DNA of 11,643 nucleotides from Collinsella sp. (GTDB lineage: Bacteria; Actinomycetota; Coriobacteriia; Coriobacteriales; Coriobacteriaceae). Below are positions 1 to 6,450 of this stretch, piece by piece (position 1 is the first letter of the stretch; each line of letters begins with the position of its first letter). The notes under the pieces are model-generated. The model ran no database searches and was not told the origin of the DNA. It saw nothing but the letters and a program-made list of their open reading frames with translations. Where the stretch lies: positions 70,745-82,387 of the forward strand of contig DXZO01000042.1 of NCBI GenBank assembly GCA_019419625.1, read 5' to 3'. Both the position numbers and the translations under genes were made by a program.

Positions 1-22
1 TTACCCGTTAAACATACGGCTT

Positions 23-74
23 TAGGAAGGTTTCTTCCTATCACGCATTGCAGTATAAGCGAGTTTCTTCCTAT
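23..74. repeat. Palindrome plus direct-repeat half-site upstream of the XRE gene
   Basis: Positions 23-40 form a perfect inverted repeat, TAGGAAG-GTTT-CTTCCTA. The right half recurs as GTTTCTTCCTAT at 30-41 and 63-74, 33 bp apart, which is about three helical turns. The sites lie upstream of the XRE gene and its likely promoter. This spacing suits operators bound by a phage-type repressor, possibly the XRE protein itself, or accessory sites of the recombinase. Both roles are inferred; only the repeats are seen. Confidence 0.45.
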
Positions 75-98
75 TGCAAGAGAGAAATATGAAATAAT

Positions 99-127
99 TT
101 GCCTATTCTCGTCCAATAGAATAGAAT
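99..127 (+). promoter_or_regulatory. Probable promoter of the XRE regulator
   Basis: TTGCCT at 99-104 and TAGAAT at 122-127 are separated by 17 bp, a good sigma-70-type arrangement. The -10 box ends 35 bp before the ATG at 163. The surrounding DNA is A+T-rich compared with the rest of the window. It is assigned from sequence only. Confidence 0.5.
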
Positions 128-162
128 TCACGGAAGATAGTTGCTAATACAGGAGGTGTGAA

Positions 163-489
163 ATGAAGCTTGCCATAAAGGGATTGCGAAAAAAGCTGCA
201 CATTTCACAAGCGGACTTCGCAAAAGCCGTTGGCGTGTCCATGCGCACAGTCGGATCATGGGAACGTGGCGAATCATTCCCAAACGCCGAACAGGTTTGG
301 AACGCAGCTCTGGCGTTAGGTTGCTCGCCGAATGAGATATTAAGTTGGGATGGTGGAGAAAACGAAGGTGACAAAATCACGAGCGATGAACGCGAAATCG
401 TTGACAACTACCGTGACAGCTCGCCGGAATGGCAACAGAACATTTCGATGACCGCCAGGGCTGCGGCATCTGAATCAAAAAGAAAATAA
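163..489 (+). CDS. XRE-family helix-turn-helix regulator of the mobile element
   Basis: This 108-aa cytoplasmic protein has an N-terminal Cro/C1-type helix-turn-helix at about residues 5-60. The recognisable core is SQADFAKAVGVSMRTVGSWE, with the usual Gln, Ala, Gly-Val-Ser and Trp-Glu positions of XRE domains. The C-terminal half is short, polar and charged, with no recognised domain. The ATG at 163 is set by a strong AGGAGG at 151-156, six bases upstream. It lies 67 bp before the serine recombinase on the same strand, so it probably regulates the element (repressor, or control of integration and excision). It is too short to carry a LexA-like autoproteolysis domain. The specific target is not known; the family call is secure. 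Confidence 0.85.
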   Translation: MKLAIKGLRKKLHISQADFAKAVGVSMRTVGSWERGESFPNAEQVWNAALALGCSPNEILSWDGGENEGDKITSDEREIVDNYRDSSPEWQQNISMTARAAASESKRK

Positions 490-527
490 AAAAGCCCCAG
501 CGCTACCGTCCAAAGTCTCGCAGGGGC
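488..527 (-). terminator. Stem-loop between the XRE and recombinase genes, terminator-like on the minus strand
   Basis: Arms 494-502 and 519-527 pair (GCCCCaGCG with CGCaGGGGC, one A-A mismatch) around a 16-nt loop. On the minus strand the hairpin is followed by six T residues (complement of A488-A493), the layout of an intrinsic terminator. On the plus strand there is no U-run, so it may instead be an mRNA structure in the recombinase leader. It might also stop antisense transcription arriving from ssrA. Confidence 0.45.
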
Positions 528-556
528 ATACCTAGAAAAGGCAAGGTGATTTTATC

Positions 557-2041
557 ATGCCAAAGGGCACGCGTGCCGCCATCTATGCACGTTTCAGCTC
601 GCATAACCAGCGAAACGAAAGCATCGACATCCAAGTAGAGAAGTCACGTGAGTACTGCGCGGAGAACGGCCTTGATGTCGTGCGCGTATACAGCGATTAC
701 GCGCAAACAGGCCGTGACGTGCAGCGCGTAGAGTTTCAACGCATGATGGCAGACGCAAAACTAGGGTTATTCGATTACGTAGTGATCTATAAGGTTACGC
801 GCATTATGCGTAACCGCGACGAAATGGCGCTTGCGCGAATCAGGCTGCGCAAGGCAGGCGTCGAAATCCTTTATGCCGGCGAAAGCCTAGGCGAAGGCTC
901 AACGCGCGTCTTGAATCTCGGAATGCTCGAAGTGCTTGCTGAATGGGAAAGCGCAATAGACAGCGAGCGTATCCGTGACGGTATCAACAAGAACGCCCAG
1001 CGCGGAATGGCAAACGGTCGCACGCACTACGGCTGGGACATTGTTAACGGGTATTACGAGGTCAACGAGCGTGAAGCCGCCGTGATGCACCGTATGAAAA
1101 ACATGCTCTTTGCTGGCTCGACTGTAGCCGAAATCAAGCGTGCTGTCGCAGGTGAACGCGGCAAGCGCGGCAAGCCACTAACGCACGGTGTGATAACAAA
1201 GCTGCTGCGCCGAGAACAGAACTGCGGCGTTTATGATTACGCTGGCGTGCGAATCGAAGACGGCATGCCTGCGTTGTGGTCACGTGAAGACCAGGACATG
1301 ATCAACAGCATCTTGGGCTCAAACGGGCGCAAGCACAACAAGACACGTGACACCAACGATTACCCGCTGTCCGGCAAGATGTGGTGCCCAGAGTGCGGCC
1401 AATACTACGTTGGCACCTGCGGAACGTCCAAAACAGGCCGCGTGTACCACTACTACAAGTGCAAAAAATGTAGGCGCACATTTAGGCGCGATGCCGTTGA
1501 AGAAGCCGTGCTTGATACCGTCCTCGAAACGATTAAGAAGCCGGATGTACGTCAACGTATCGTTGATGTAATGGCTCTTTACAACGAAACGAAGGAAGAG
1601 AAGGAGGAACCAGAGAGCAAGCGCATTGAGCGCGAGATCAGGCGCATCGACACAGCGTTTGAGCGTATCTGGCAGGCTATCGAGGACGGCATTGCGCCAC
1701 CCGGCGGTAAAGAGCGCGTTGCTATGCTCCGTGAGCAGAAAGCGGCCTTAGAAGCCGATCTGCGGCAGGCTCAAGCTAACGAAGGAGCGAATCTGTCTGG
1801 TGAAGCCATAGCCGCTTGGCTTGATCACATTGCGCAGGAACCAGATGCAGCAGAAATCATCGAGACGTTCGTGCGGCTCATTGAGGTAGACGGGGATGAA
1901 CTCAAGCTTTATTTTGCTTTTGACTACTGGGGCAATGACTTCCAACCCAGACAAAAAAAGACGAACCCCGAAAAGGGTTCGTCTAATAATCCAATGGTGG
2001 AGGCGCGGAGAATCGAACTCCGGTCCACGAAAGCCCCCTGA
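557..2041 (+). CDS. Large serine recombinase (integrase) whose 3' end runs into ssrA
   Basis: This 494-aa site-specific recombinase probably integrates and excises the mobile element. The N-terminal resolvase domain carries YARFSSHNQ with the likely nucleophile Ser14 flanked by Arg12 and Gln18. Further conserved Arg positions lie in KVTRIMRNRDE and in the stretch ending ESAIDSERIRDG. A recombinase DNA-binding domain follows, then a zinc ribbon with Cys277, Cys280, Cys302 and Cys305, and a charged coiled-coil-like segment at about 345-405. The ATG follows AAGGTGA at 543-549. The C-terminus is unusual: residues 480-494 (MVEARRIELRSTKAP) are encoded antisense to the 3' end of ssrA, and the codons just before them cover the ssrA terminator. 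This fits integration at the ssrA 3' end, with the native stop replaced or supplied by the target. The tail is probably not functionally important. Length and domains otherwise look complete. Confidence 0.93.
   Translation: MPKGTRAAIYARFSSHNQRNESIDIQVEKSREYCAENGLDVVRVYSDYAQTGRDVQRVEFQRMMADAKLGLFDYVVIYKVTRIMRNRDEMALARIRLRKAGVEILYAGESLGEGSTRVLNLGMLEVLAEWESAIDSERIRDGINKNAQRGMANGRTHYGWDIVNGYYEVNEREAAVMHRMKNMLFAGSTVAEIKRAVAGERGKRGKPLTHGVITKLLRREQNCGVYDYAGVRIEDGMPALWSREDQDMINSILGSNGRKHNKTRDTNDYPLSGKMWCPECGQYYVGTCGTSKTGRVYHYYKCKKCRRTFRRDAVEEAVLDTVLETIKKPDVRQRIVDVMALYNETKEEKEEPESKRIEREIRRIDTAFERIWQAIEDGIAPPGGKERVAMLREQKAALEADLRQAQANEGANLSGEAIAAWLDHIAQEPDAAEIIETFVRLIEVDGDELKLYFAFDYWGNDFQPRQKKTNPEKGSSNNPMVEARRIELRSTKAP
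1953..1984 (-). terminator. Intrinsic terminator of ssrA, lying inside the recombinase reading frame
   Basis: AGACGAACCC (1959-1968) and GGGTTCGTCT (1975-1984) form a perfect 10-bp stem with a 6-nt loop. On the minus strand it is followed by a run of T (complement of A1953-A1959). It lies 10 bp beyond the mature 3' end of tmRNA, where its terminator is expected. Because this DNA is also recombinase coding sequence, either the mobile element brought its own terminator or the crossover lies to its left. Confidence 0.85.
1990..2041. other. Candidate attachment site (element-chromosome junction at the ssrA 3' end)
   Basis: The recombinase gene closest to the junction, the change in base composition and the intact tmRNA 3' end all place the element boundary at or near the ssrA acceptor/T-arm. 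The 3' ends of tmRNA and tRNA genes are common integration targets. No second copy of this 3' segment appears in positions 1-160, so the other attachment site must lie to the left of the window. The exact crossover dinucleotide cannot be read from one end alone. Confidence 0.5.
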
Positions 2042-2358
2042 TTGGCATCTCCAAGCTCAGTCGCTGGTTTAGTCTCGGACGCTTTGCGCGCAGCGACACG
2101 CTCGCGGCATCCCAACCGGTTCGGTCTTAGCCCGCGCCATACCGATTACGTGCGCAGGAGCATTCCCCTAACATGACGTCGCGCCGGTGTCGGGGAAATC
2201 ACCGGGTTGACGCGCCGCTATAAACTAAGCAGCGAGAGCCATAGGCTCAAAAGAAGAGTTGTTGTCAATTCAATTTGACGGTACCCCTGTTTAACGAGGC
2301 GAGGAGACCTCGGCTTGCTTCCTCTCTCAGAGCTATCGTGTCGAAACCAGTCGCCCCC
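1995..2358 (-). ncRNA. ssrA: tmRNA (transfer-messenger RNA)
   Basis: This 364-nt RNA rescues stalled ribosomes by acting as both tRNA-Ala and mRNA. On the minus strand it begins GGGGGCGACTGGTTTCGACA and ends with a T-arm (GGTTCGA-like GAGTTCGATTCTC) and CCTCCACCA. The 5' GGGGGCG pairs with the 3' CGCCTCC (one G-U), forming the 7-bp acceptor stem next to discriminator A and CCA. The tag frame reads DNNSSFEPMALAA from 2266 down to a TAG at 2225-2227, ending in the ALAA degron recognised by ClpXP-type proteases. The resume codon is either the GAC at 2264-2266 or the ATT just before it, which follows an in-frame TGA. The 3' end overlaps the recombinase gene on the other strand and is followed by its own terminator. 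The tRNA-like domain looks intact. Confidence 0.96.
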
Positions 2359-2381
2359 GAATGTTGGGAAAGTCTGGATGG

Positions 2382-2405
2382 TATCGGGCCTGCAAACACC
2401 CGATA
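2382..2405. repeat. Inverted repeat just upstream of ssrA
   Basis: TATCGGG (2382-2388) and CCCGATA (2399-2405) are perfect 7-bp arms around a 10-nt spacer; GGT and ACC outside them can pair further across a bulged A. It lies 24 bp before the mature 5' end of tmRNA, in the precursor leader or promoter region. It could be an operator or a leader hairpin next to the RNase P cleavage site. The rest of 2406-2597 shows no gene, and I see no convincing -35/-10 pair for ssrA. Confidence 0.4.
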
Positions 2406-2597
2406 ACCGTCGACTTTTCAAAGAACACGCGAGGTGAGCCCCGCTCGTGGATAGCTATCTTACCACGTTCTAAAGGCAGACAGCTGCTCTATGCACGAGC
2501 TGTGAAGACCCTAATGTGCACCATACTTCGCACTTTTGCCACCGAACGCGTCACGTATATTTTCGCCAAGCAAAATTGACCCGTCGAAAGGACCGTT

Positions 2598-3032
2598 ATG
2601 GATACCAAGCAGCAGCTCGTCAATGCCCTCGCAGGCCTGGGCTCAACCATTACCGAAGCTATGGATGTCATCGAGGGCTTTGTCCCCTGCGGACATCCCG
2701 CCCTCACGGTATCGAACGCACTCGTCGCGCTGGACGTTGACGATGATGCAGCTCTCGCCCAGCAGCTTGAGACCGTCGAGGGCTTTATCGACCACGTGAG
2801 TGAGAACCGCGGCGTGGCCGCCTACCACGGCATCGAGGTCGAGCTCGCGGGTCCCAAAGCCGATCTGCTCGCAGCAATCCGCGAGGTAGGCGCCCTTATG
2901 CAGACCGCAGGCGTTAAGAACACCCAGGTCAACGAGTGGGTCTACCGCAGCCTGGCAGCACTCGACAGCTCCGACGAAAAGGCAGCCGAGCAGCTCGCAG
3001 AAAGTCCCGCCATCAAGGCCGAGCTTTTGTAA
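2598..3032 (+). CDS. Hypothetical acidic protein, 144 aa
   Basis: I do not recognise this family. The protein is acidic, rich in Ala, Glu, Asp and Val, and predicted to be mostly alpha-helical. There is no signal peptide or membrane span, and the single cysteine falls in a VPCGHP motif near residue 31. Two stretches (about residues 20-28 and 58-66) share a VIEGF/TVEGF pattern, which may reflect an internal helical repeat of roughly 37 residues. The ATG is supported by AAAGGA at 2587-2592, five bases upstream. It stands alone, divergent from ssrA and convergent with the toxin-antitoxin pair. A TATATT at 2556-2561 could be its -10 box, but no good -35 accompanies it. Coding status is supported by codon use and the ribosome binding site; function is unknown. 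Confidence 0.8.
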   Translation: MDTKQQLVNALAGLGSTITEAMDVIEGFVPCGHPALTVSNALVALDVDDDAALAQQLETVEGFIDHVSENRGVAAYHGIEVELAGPKADLLAAIREVGALMQTAGVKNTQVNEWVYRSLAALDSSDEKAAEQLAESPAIKAELL

Positions 3033-3041
3033 ATAGCAGGC

Positions 3042-3078
3042 GCGGGCCCCTTGGCGCATCGTCGTCCAAGAGGCCCGC
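3042..3078. terminator. Hairpin between convergent genes
   Basis: GCGGGCCCCTTGG (3042-3054) and CCAAGAGGCCCGC (3066-3078) pair over 13 bp with one mismatch around an 11-nt loop. It sits between the stop of the 144-aa gene (3032) and the stop of the convergent PIN gene (3091). Neither strand has a proper U-run after the stem, so it may be a weak or factor-assisted bidirectional terminator. Confidence 0.5.
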
Positions 3079-3090
3079 AAACAGTTCGCG

Positions 3091-3606
3091 TCAACCGATA
3101 GCCGCGCCGCCGCGTTCGGCCAAAGCAAGAATCGGCATCATTTGGCGCGGGGTCTTTGCTGCAAGATCGGCATGTTCGAGCAGCTTGCGATCGTTGGTCA
3201 CCAAGTAATCGACCTGCACGCGCCTGCACGCGGCGAGCACCAAGTTGTCCCCGTAATCGCGATGGAGCGCTAAGTATTTGTCGGCCAACCAAAGGTCCGA
3301 CGCATCTGCACCCACAGCCGTGGCGTTTTCGGTCATGTTCCGAACAAACGCCAACGCCGCATCGCCAATTGCACGGGCAGATGCCTCGTCGAGCGCTCCC
3401 CCACTGGCAAGAACGCTACGCTTGAGCTCGTGTTGGACAACGTACAGCACGTCCTTGGCGATATGCACCGGAAAGAACAACGTTGCGCCCGATTCCGTCG
3501 CCTGCCCAATAAACGCACGCGCGGCAAGCGACTCGGCATGGTCGACGCAAAACGAATCAACCCATACGTTGGCATCCACCATTATTTTGAGGGGAGCCCC
3601 GCTCAC
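3091..3606 (-). CDS. PIN-domain toxin of a type II toxin-antitoxin pair
   Basis: This 171-aa protein is probably a ribonuclease held inactive by the antitoxin encoded just upstream. PIN features are an N-terminal MVDANVWVD strand with Asp11, a C-terminal DYGDNLVLAA helix start with Asp120 (Asp117 nearby), and LVTNDRKLL with Asn138-Asp139. The second acidic position is less clear: Asp52 in PVHIAKDVL or Glu60 are candidates, so one metal ligand is not proven. The chosen start is the GTG at 3606-3604, which overlaps the antitoxin TGA by four bases (GTGA) and has AAGGGG eight bases upstream. An ATG at 3582 would also keep the fold but lacks a ribosome binding site. The four-base overlap implies translational coupling. 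The RNA target is unknown. Confidence 0.85.
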   Translation of the reverse strand: MSGAPLKIMVDANVWVDSFCVDHAESLAARAFIGQATESGATLFFPVHIAKDVLYVVQHELKRSVLASGGALDEASARAIGDAALAFVRNMTENATAVGADASDLWLADKYLALHRDYGDNLVLAACRRVQVDYLVTNDRKLLEHADLAAKTPRQMMPILALAERGGAAIG

Positions 3607-3956
3607 AGGATCATCCCCTTTTGGCGATAGTGCTCGTCCATGGTTTCGGAATAGATTGTGTCCCAATCGCGGTCATCGGATACGGGCGACGTAACGATGC
3701 CCAGGTCCGCGTAAAGCTGATCCGCCGCCGCCCAGGAAGCAGCAAACGGAGAGTCTAGCGCGGCACCCCGCTGCCGGTCGTCAACGGCCTCAAGGATTTC
3801 CTCGCACGAACCACCGCCCTGCGCAACCTTGGCCACGACCTTTTTGATGAGTTCAGGCAGCGTTCCGCCCGAAAGCCGCAGCGCCTCCTCGGCGCGCTCT
3901 TTAACCGAGCGATCCACGCGAACATTTACCTGCACCATGCTGCCAGCAACGCTCAT
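3603..3956 (-). CDS. RelB/DinJ-like ribbon-helix-helix antitoxin
   Basis: This 117-aa protein probably neutralises the PIN toxin and represses its own operon. Residues 7-45 (starting MVQVNVRVDRSVKERAEEAL) match the RelB/DinJ pattern: a beta strand VNVRVD followed by two helices ending LPELIKKVVAKV. The C-terminal half, about residues 50-117, is acidic with several aromatic residues and presumably wraps the toxin. It is longer than many RelB/DinJ antitoxins. The ATG at 3956 is preferred, with GGGAGGAG about ten bases upstream; an internal ATG at 3938 is an alternative. A longer open frame upstream, to 4085, would cross the promoter and operator and is rejected. The RelB-type antitoxin is paired here with a PIN toxin rather than a RelE-type one; mixed pairings of this kind are known among toxin-antitoxin families. 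Confidence 0.83.
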   Translation of the reverse strand: MSVAGSMVQVNVRVDRSVKERAEEALRLSGGTLPELIKKVVAKVAQGGGSCEEILEAVDDRQRGAALDSPFAASWAAADQLYADLGIVTSPVSDDRDWDTIYSETMDEHYRQKGMIL

Positions 3957-3977
3957 ATCGATTACGCTCCTCCCGTC

Positions 3978-4025
3978 TGCTATCACTGCTAGCACCACTA
4001 TATTAGGCTGATAGCACACGGTCAA
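3978..4025 (-). promoter_or_regulatory. Toxin-antitoxin promoter with inverted-repeat operator
   Basis: On the minus strand, TTGACC (4025-4020) and TATAGT (4002-3997) are 17 bp apart, a strong promoter. Two perfect 8-bp inverted half-sites, TGCTATCA (3978-3985) and TGATAGCA (4009-4016), flank the -10 box: one lies in the spacer, the other just after the expected start of transcription. Binding by the ribbon-helix-helix antitoxin would block the promoter, the usual autoregulation of such operons. The protein-site link is inferred. Confidence 0.75.
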
Positions 4026-4033
4026 ACGCAAAA

Positions 4034-4075
4034 GGCCTACGCCCGGACGACGGCAGTGCCGCCCGGGCGCAGGCC
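4034..4075 (-). terminator. Terminator of the metal ATPase operon
   Basis: GGCCTaCGCCCGG (4034-4046) and CCGGGCGcAGGCC (4063-4075) form a 13-bp GC-rich stem with one mismatch. An inner CGGC/GCCG mini-stem lies in the loop. On the minus strand it is followed by TTTTGCGTTT. It lies 19 bp after the ATPase stop codon and ends 8 bp before the -35 box of the toxin-antitoxin promoter, insulating the two operons. Confidence 0.8.
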
Positions 4076-4094
4076 ATAAACTCAAGCAAAAGCG

Positions 4095-6170
4095 CTAGCG
4101 TAGATAGGCTTTCGCGTTGCTCAGACTGTAGGCGATCGTTGAGCCGTTGTGCAGCAGCGATGACGTCTGTGGAGTGATCATGCCGGTAATACCCAATGCC
4201 AACAGCGCCGAGTTGGTGAGCATCACCTTGGAATACGAACTCGTCAGACGATCGATAAGCCCCTGACTCATGCGGCGCAGACGCACGATCGCGGCCAGGT
4301 CCGTATCGGTCAGGATGATGTCGGCGACCTCCTTGGCGATGTCGCTTCCGCCACCCATCGCCAAGCCCACATCGGCCAGGCCCAGCGCCGGCGAATCGTT
4401 GACGCCGTCGCCCACCATGGCAACATGGCGCCCCTCGCTCTTAATGCGCTCCACATAGGCGTACTTGTCCTCGGGCAGCAGCTCGGCCTTAAACTCGTCA
4501 ACGCCCGCCTCGCGCGCAATGCGCTCGGCCGTGCGCTCCGAGTCGCCCGTGAGCATGACCACGTGCTTAACGCCCAACGCGTGCAGGTCGGCGATGGCCT
4601 CGCGCACCCCAGGTTTGAGCGGGTCCTCGATACCGAGCACACCGACGACCTTGCCATCGACCGCCAGATACAGCGGCGACAGGCCCTGCATCTGGGACTC
4701 AATGCGCTCCTTAATGTCGGAATCGAGCTGCGCGCTCTCGTCCTCAAACACAAAGTGTGCCGAGCCGATAATCGCGCGACGCCCTTCAATGGACGAAGCG
4801 ATGCCGTGCGCCACGATGTACTCGACGGCGGCATGGCGCTCGCGGTGCTCGAGCCCGCGCTCGCGTGCCGCATTGACCACGGCGCGCGCCACCGGATGCG
4901 GGAAATGCTCCTCCAGGCAAGCGGAAAGGCGCAGGGCCTCATCCTCGCTCCAACCATCGGTGGTGAGCACACAGGCAAGACGCGGCTGCGCCTCGGTAAG
5001 CGTGCCGGTCTTATCAAACACAATGGTGTCAGCCTTGGCAAACGACTCAAAGTACTTCGCGCCCTTGACCATCACGCCCATCTTGGCGGCGTCGCTCATA
5101 GCGGTCATGACGGCGACCGAACCCGTGAGCTTGAGCGCGCACGAGTAGTCGACCATCAGCGCCGCTGAGGTCTTGATGAGGCTGCGGGTGGTAAGCGCAA
5201 CCAAACCCGCGAGCAGGAAGTTCCACGGGACGATCTTGTTGGCGAGGTCCTCCATATGCGACTGGCCCTCGGACTTGAGCGAGTCGGCCGTCTGCACGAG
5301 CGAGACGATTGAGCGGAGCTTGGTCTGAGCCGTATTGGCGCGCACGCGCACCAAAATGCCGCCGTCTTCCACGACGGTACCGGCGAATACGTCGTCGCCC
5401 ACGCTGCGCTCGACGGCCAGCGGCTCGCCGGTCAGGGTCGCCTGGTTGACCATAGCGCTCCCCTGCTCGACAACACCGTCGATGCAAATGGACATGCCAG
5501 TGCGCACGGCGACCAGATCGCCGGGCTCAAGCTCGGTCGCAGCAACGCTTACTTCGGTGTCGCCGACGACCTTTTGCGCCTTGTCGGGCACATCGAGCAG
5601 CGAGTTGATGAGCTCGTTTTCGCTCATGGCGCGGGTGTAGTCCTCGAGCAGCTCGCCCACGTTGAGCAGGAACATCGTCTGGCCCGCGGTGTCGACATCA
5701 CGCTTGACGAACGAAATGCCGATGGCCGAAGCGTCGAGCACGGGAACGGTCAGGCGCGGCTGCGCGAGCTCATGAAGGGCAGCGCGCAAAAATGCCATGT
5801 AACCGGCCACGACAAACACCGCACGCAGGGGCGTGGGCAAAAACCAGCGACGTGCGTAATGGGCACCGATAAGTGTGGCAAGATCCATGACGAGCTTGTG
5901 CTTGCGTGGCTCAAGCTGCATCACGTAGCCTGTCTTTGCGTCGGCAATGGCCTGAGCGTCGAGCGCACCGACGGCGGCCAGCACGGCATCGCGGCGCGAC
6001 TCGTCGTATTCGAGCGCCATCTGGCCAATACGGCCGTAGACGCGCACCTTGCGCACACCATCGATTTCGCCACTGAGCTTTAGAAGTGCATCGAGATCGC
6101 TCTCTGGCACAGGACCCGCCAATTGAAGACGGGTCCTGCCGGGGATCTCGCTAATAATCGAGAATCTCAT
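4095..6170 (-). CDS. P1B-type metal ATPase with SCA transmembrane motif (FezB-like candidate)
   Basis: This 691-aa membrane pump moves a metal ion across a membrane at the cost of ATP. P-type hallmarks are all present: TGE at 247-249 (actuator), phospho-acceptor Asp386 in DKTGT, His425-Pro426 in the nucleotide domain (P1B signature), and GDGVNDSPAL at 587-596. The metal-site motif normally CPC, CPH or SPC is DYSCALKL, with Ser343-Cys344-Ala345 and no proline. The N-terminal ~70 residues look like a heavy-metal-associated fold but lack CxxC; instead they carry an Arg-rich IPGRTRLQL. As I recall the P1B classification, SCA defines subgroup P1B-6, which includes FezB of ferrosomes. The start at 6170 has no clear ribosome binding site but lies 18 bp after the upstream gene, suggesting coupling. 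Metal specificity (iron?) is inferred; another transition metal is possible. Confidence 0.92.
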   Translation of the reverse strand: MRFSIISEIPGRTRLQLAGPVPESDLDALLKLSGEIDGVRKVRVYGRIGQMALEYDESRRDAVLAAVGALDAQAIADAKTGYVMQLEPRKHKLVMDLATLIGAHYARRWFLPTPLRAVFVVAGYMAFLRAALHELAQPRLTVPVLDASAIGISFVKRDVDTAGQTMFLLNVGELLEDYTRAMSENELINSLLDVPDKAQKVVGDTEVSVAATELEPGDLVAVRTGMSICIDGVVEQGSAMVNQATLTGEPLAVERSVGDDVFAGTVVEDGGILVRVRANTAQTKLRSIVSLVQTADSLKSEGQSHMEDLANKIVPWNFLLAGLVALTTRSLIKTSAALMVDYSCALKLTGSVAVMTAMSDAAKMGVMVKGAKYFESFAKADTIVFDKTGTLTEAQPRLACVLTTDGWSEDEALRLSACLEEHFPHPVARAVVNAARERGLEHRERHAAVEYIVAHGIASSIEGRRAIIGSAHFVFEDESAQLDSDIKERIESQMQGLSPLYLAVDGKVVGVLGIEDPLKPGVREAIADLHALGVKHVVMLTGDSERTAERIAREAGVDEFKAELLPEDKYAYVERIKSEGRHVAMVGDGVNDSPALGLADVGLAMGGGSDIAKEVADIILTDTDLAAIVRLRRMSQGLIDRLTSSYSKVMLTNSALLALGITGMITPQTSSLLHNGSTIAYSLSNAKAYLR

Positions 6171-6188
6171 AGTTTGTGTCTGGGAGCG

Positions 6189-6434
6189 TTACTCGGCTGC
6201 CTCGTCAGCAGCGGCCTCGCTCTGGGTGATGTAAGCAGCCTCGGCAACCATGTCGTCGACATTAGCCTTGGCCTGCTCGACCATGTCCTGGTAGCCGTTC
6301 TTGATGCGCATGCCGCACGCGATACCCTGCACGCAGGCATTCTTTACCGGAGCGCTGGTAAGCAGCTTGATGCCGGCCGTGCCAAGCAGAAAACCGCCAC
6401 CGACAAGCAGGGTATTGAACGTCGACTTCTTCAT
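6189..6434 (-). CDS. Small single-span membrane protein paired with the metal ATPase
   Basis: This 81-aa protein has a short basic N-terminus and one hydrophobic segment at about residues 7-26, with a glycine-zipper-like spacing (Gly12-14, Gly18, Gly21). Cys34 and Cys40 follow, then an amphipathic charged helix with KNGYQDMVEQAKANVDDMV, and an Ala/Glu-rich tail. The start at 6434 is fixed by AAGGGAG seven bases upstream; an extension to 6494 would run through the leader hairpins. It is 18 bp upstream of the ATPase, so the two are co-transcribed. Size and layout resemble the small proteins encoded before some P1B ATPases (DUF6110-like, DUF1490/PacL-like, or FezA of ferrosome operons). It probably assists or anchors the ATPase; a metal-chaperone role is possible through the cysteines. 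The family name is from memory and not verified. Confidence 0.78.
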   Translation of the reverse strand: MKKSTFNTLLVGGGFLLGTAGIKLLTSAPVKNACVQGIACGMRIKNGYQDMVEQAKANVDDMVAEAAYITQSEAAADEAAE

Positions 6435-6450
6435 GTTGCTTCTCCCTTTT

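Noticed and set aside
1..160. Left attachment site or second ssrA 3' fragment
   Set aside because: No sequence resembling the ssrA 3' end was found there, so the other boundary of the element must lie outside the window.
2218..2421. Small open frame on the minus strand across ssrA
   Set aside because: It overlaps tmRNA with its verified acceptor stem and tag frame; it is not a separate protein.
3607..3666. Longer start for the PIN toxin
   Set aside because: It lies wholly inside the antitoxin gene with no ribosome binding site; the GTG in the GTGA overlap has AAGGGG at good spacing.
3957..4085. N-terminal extension of the antitoxin
   Set aside because: It would run through the -35/-10 promoter, the inverted-repeat operator and the ATPase terminator; the ribbon-helix-helix domain begins after 3956.
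4425..5168. Overlapping open frames of about 230-250 codons antisense to the metal ATPase
   Set aside because: The ATPase frame contains DKTGT, HP and GDGVND motifs; the antisense frames show no conserved pattern.
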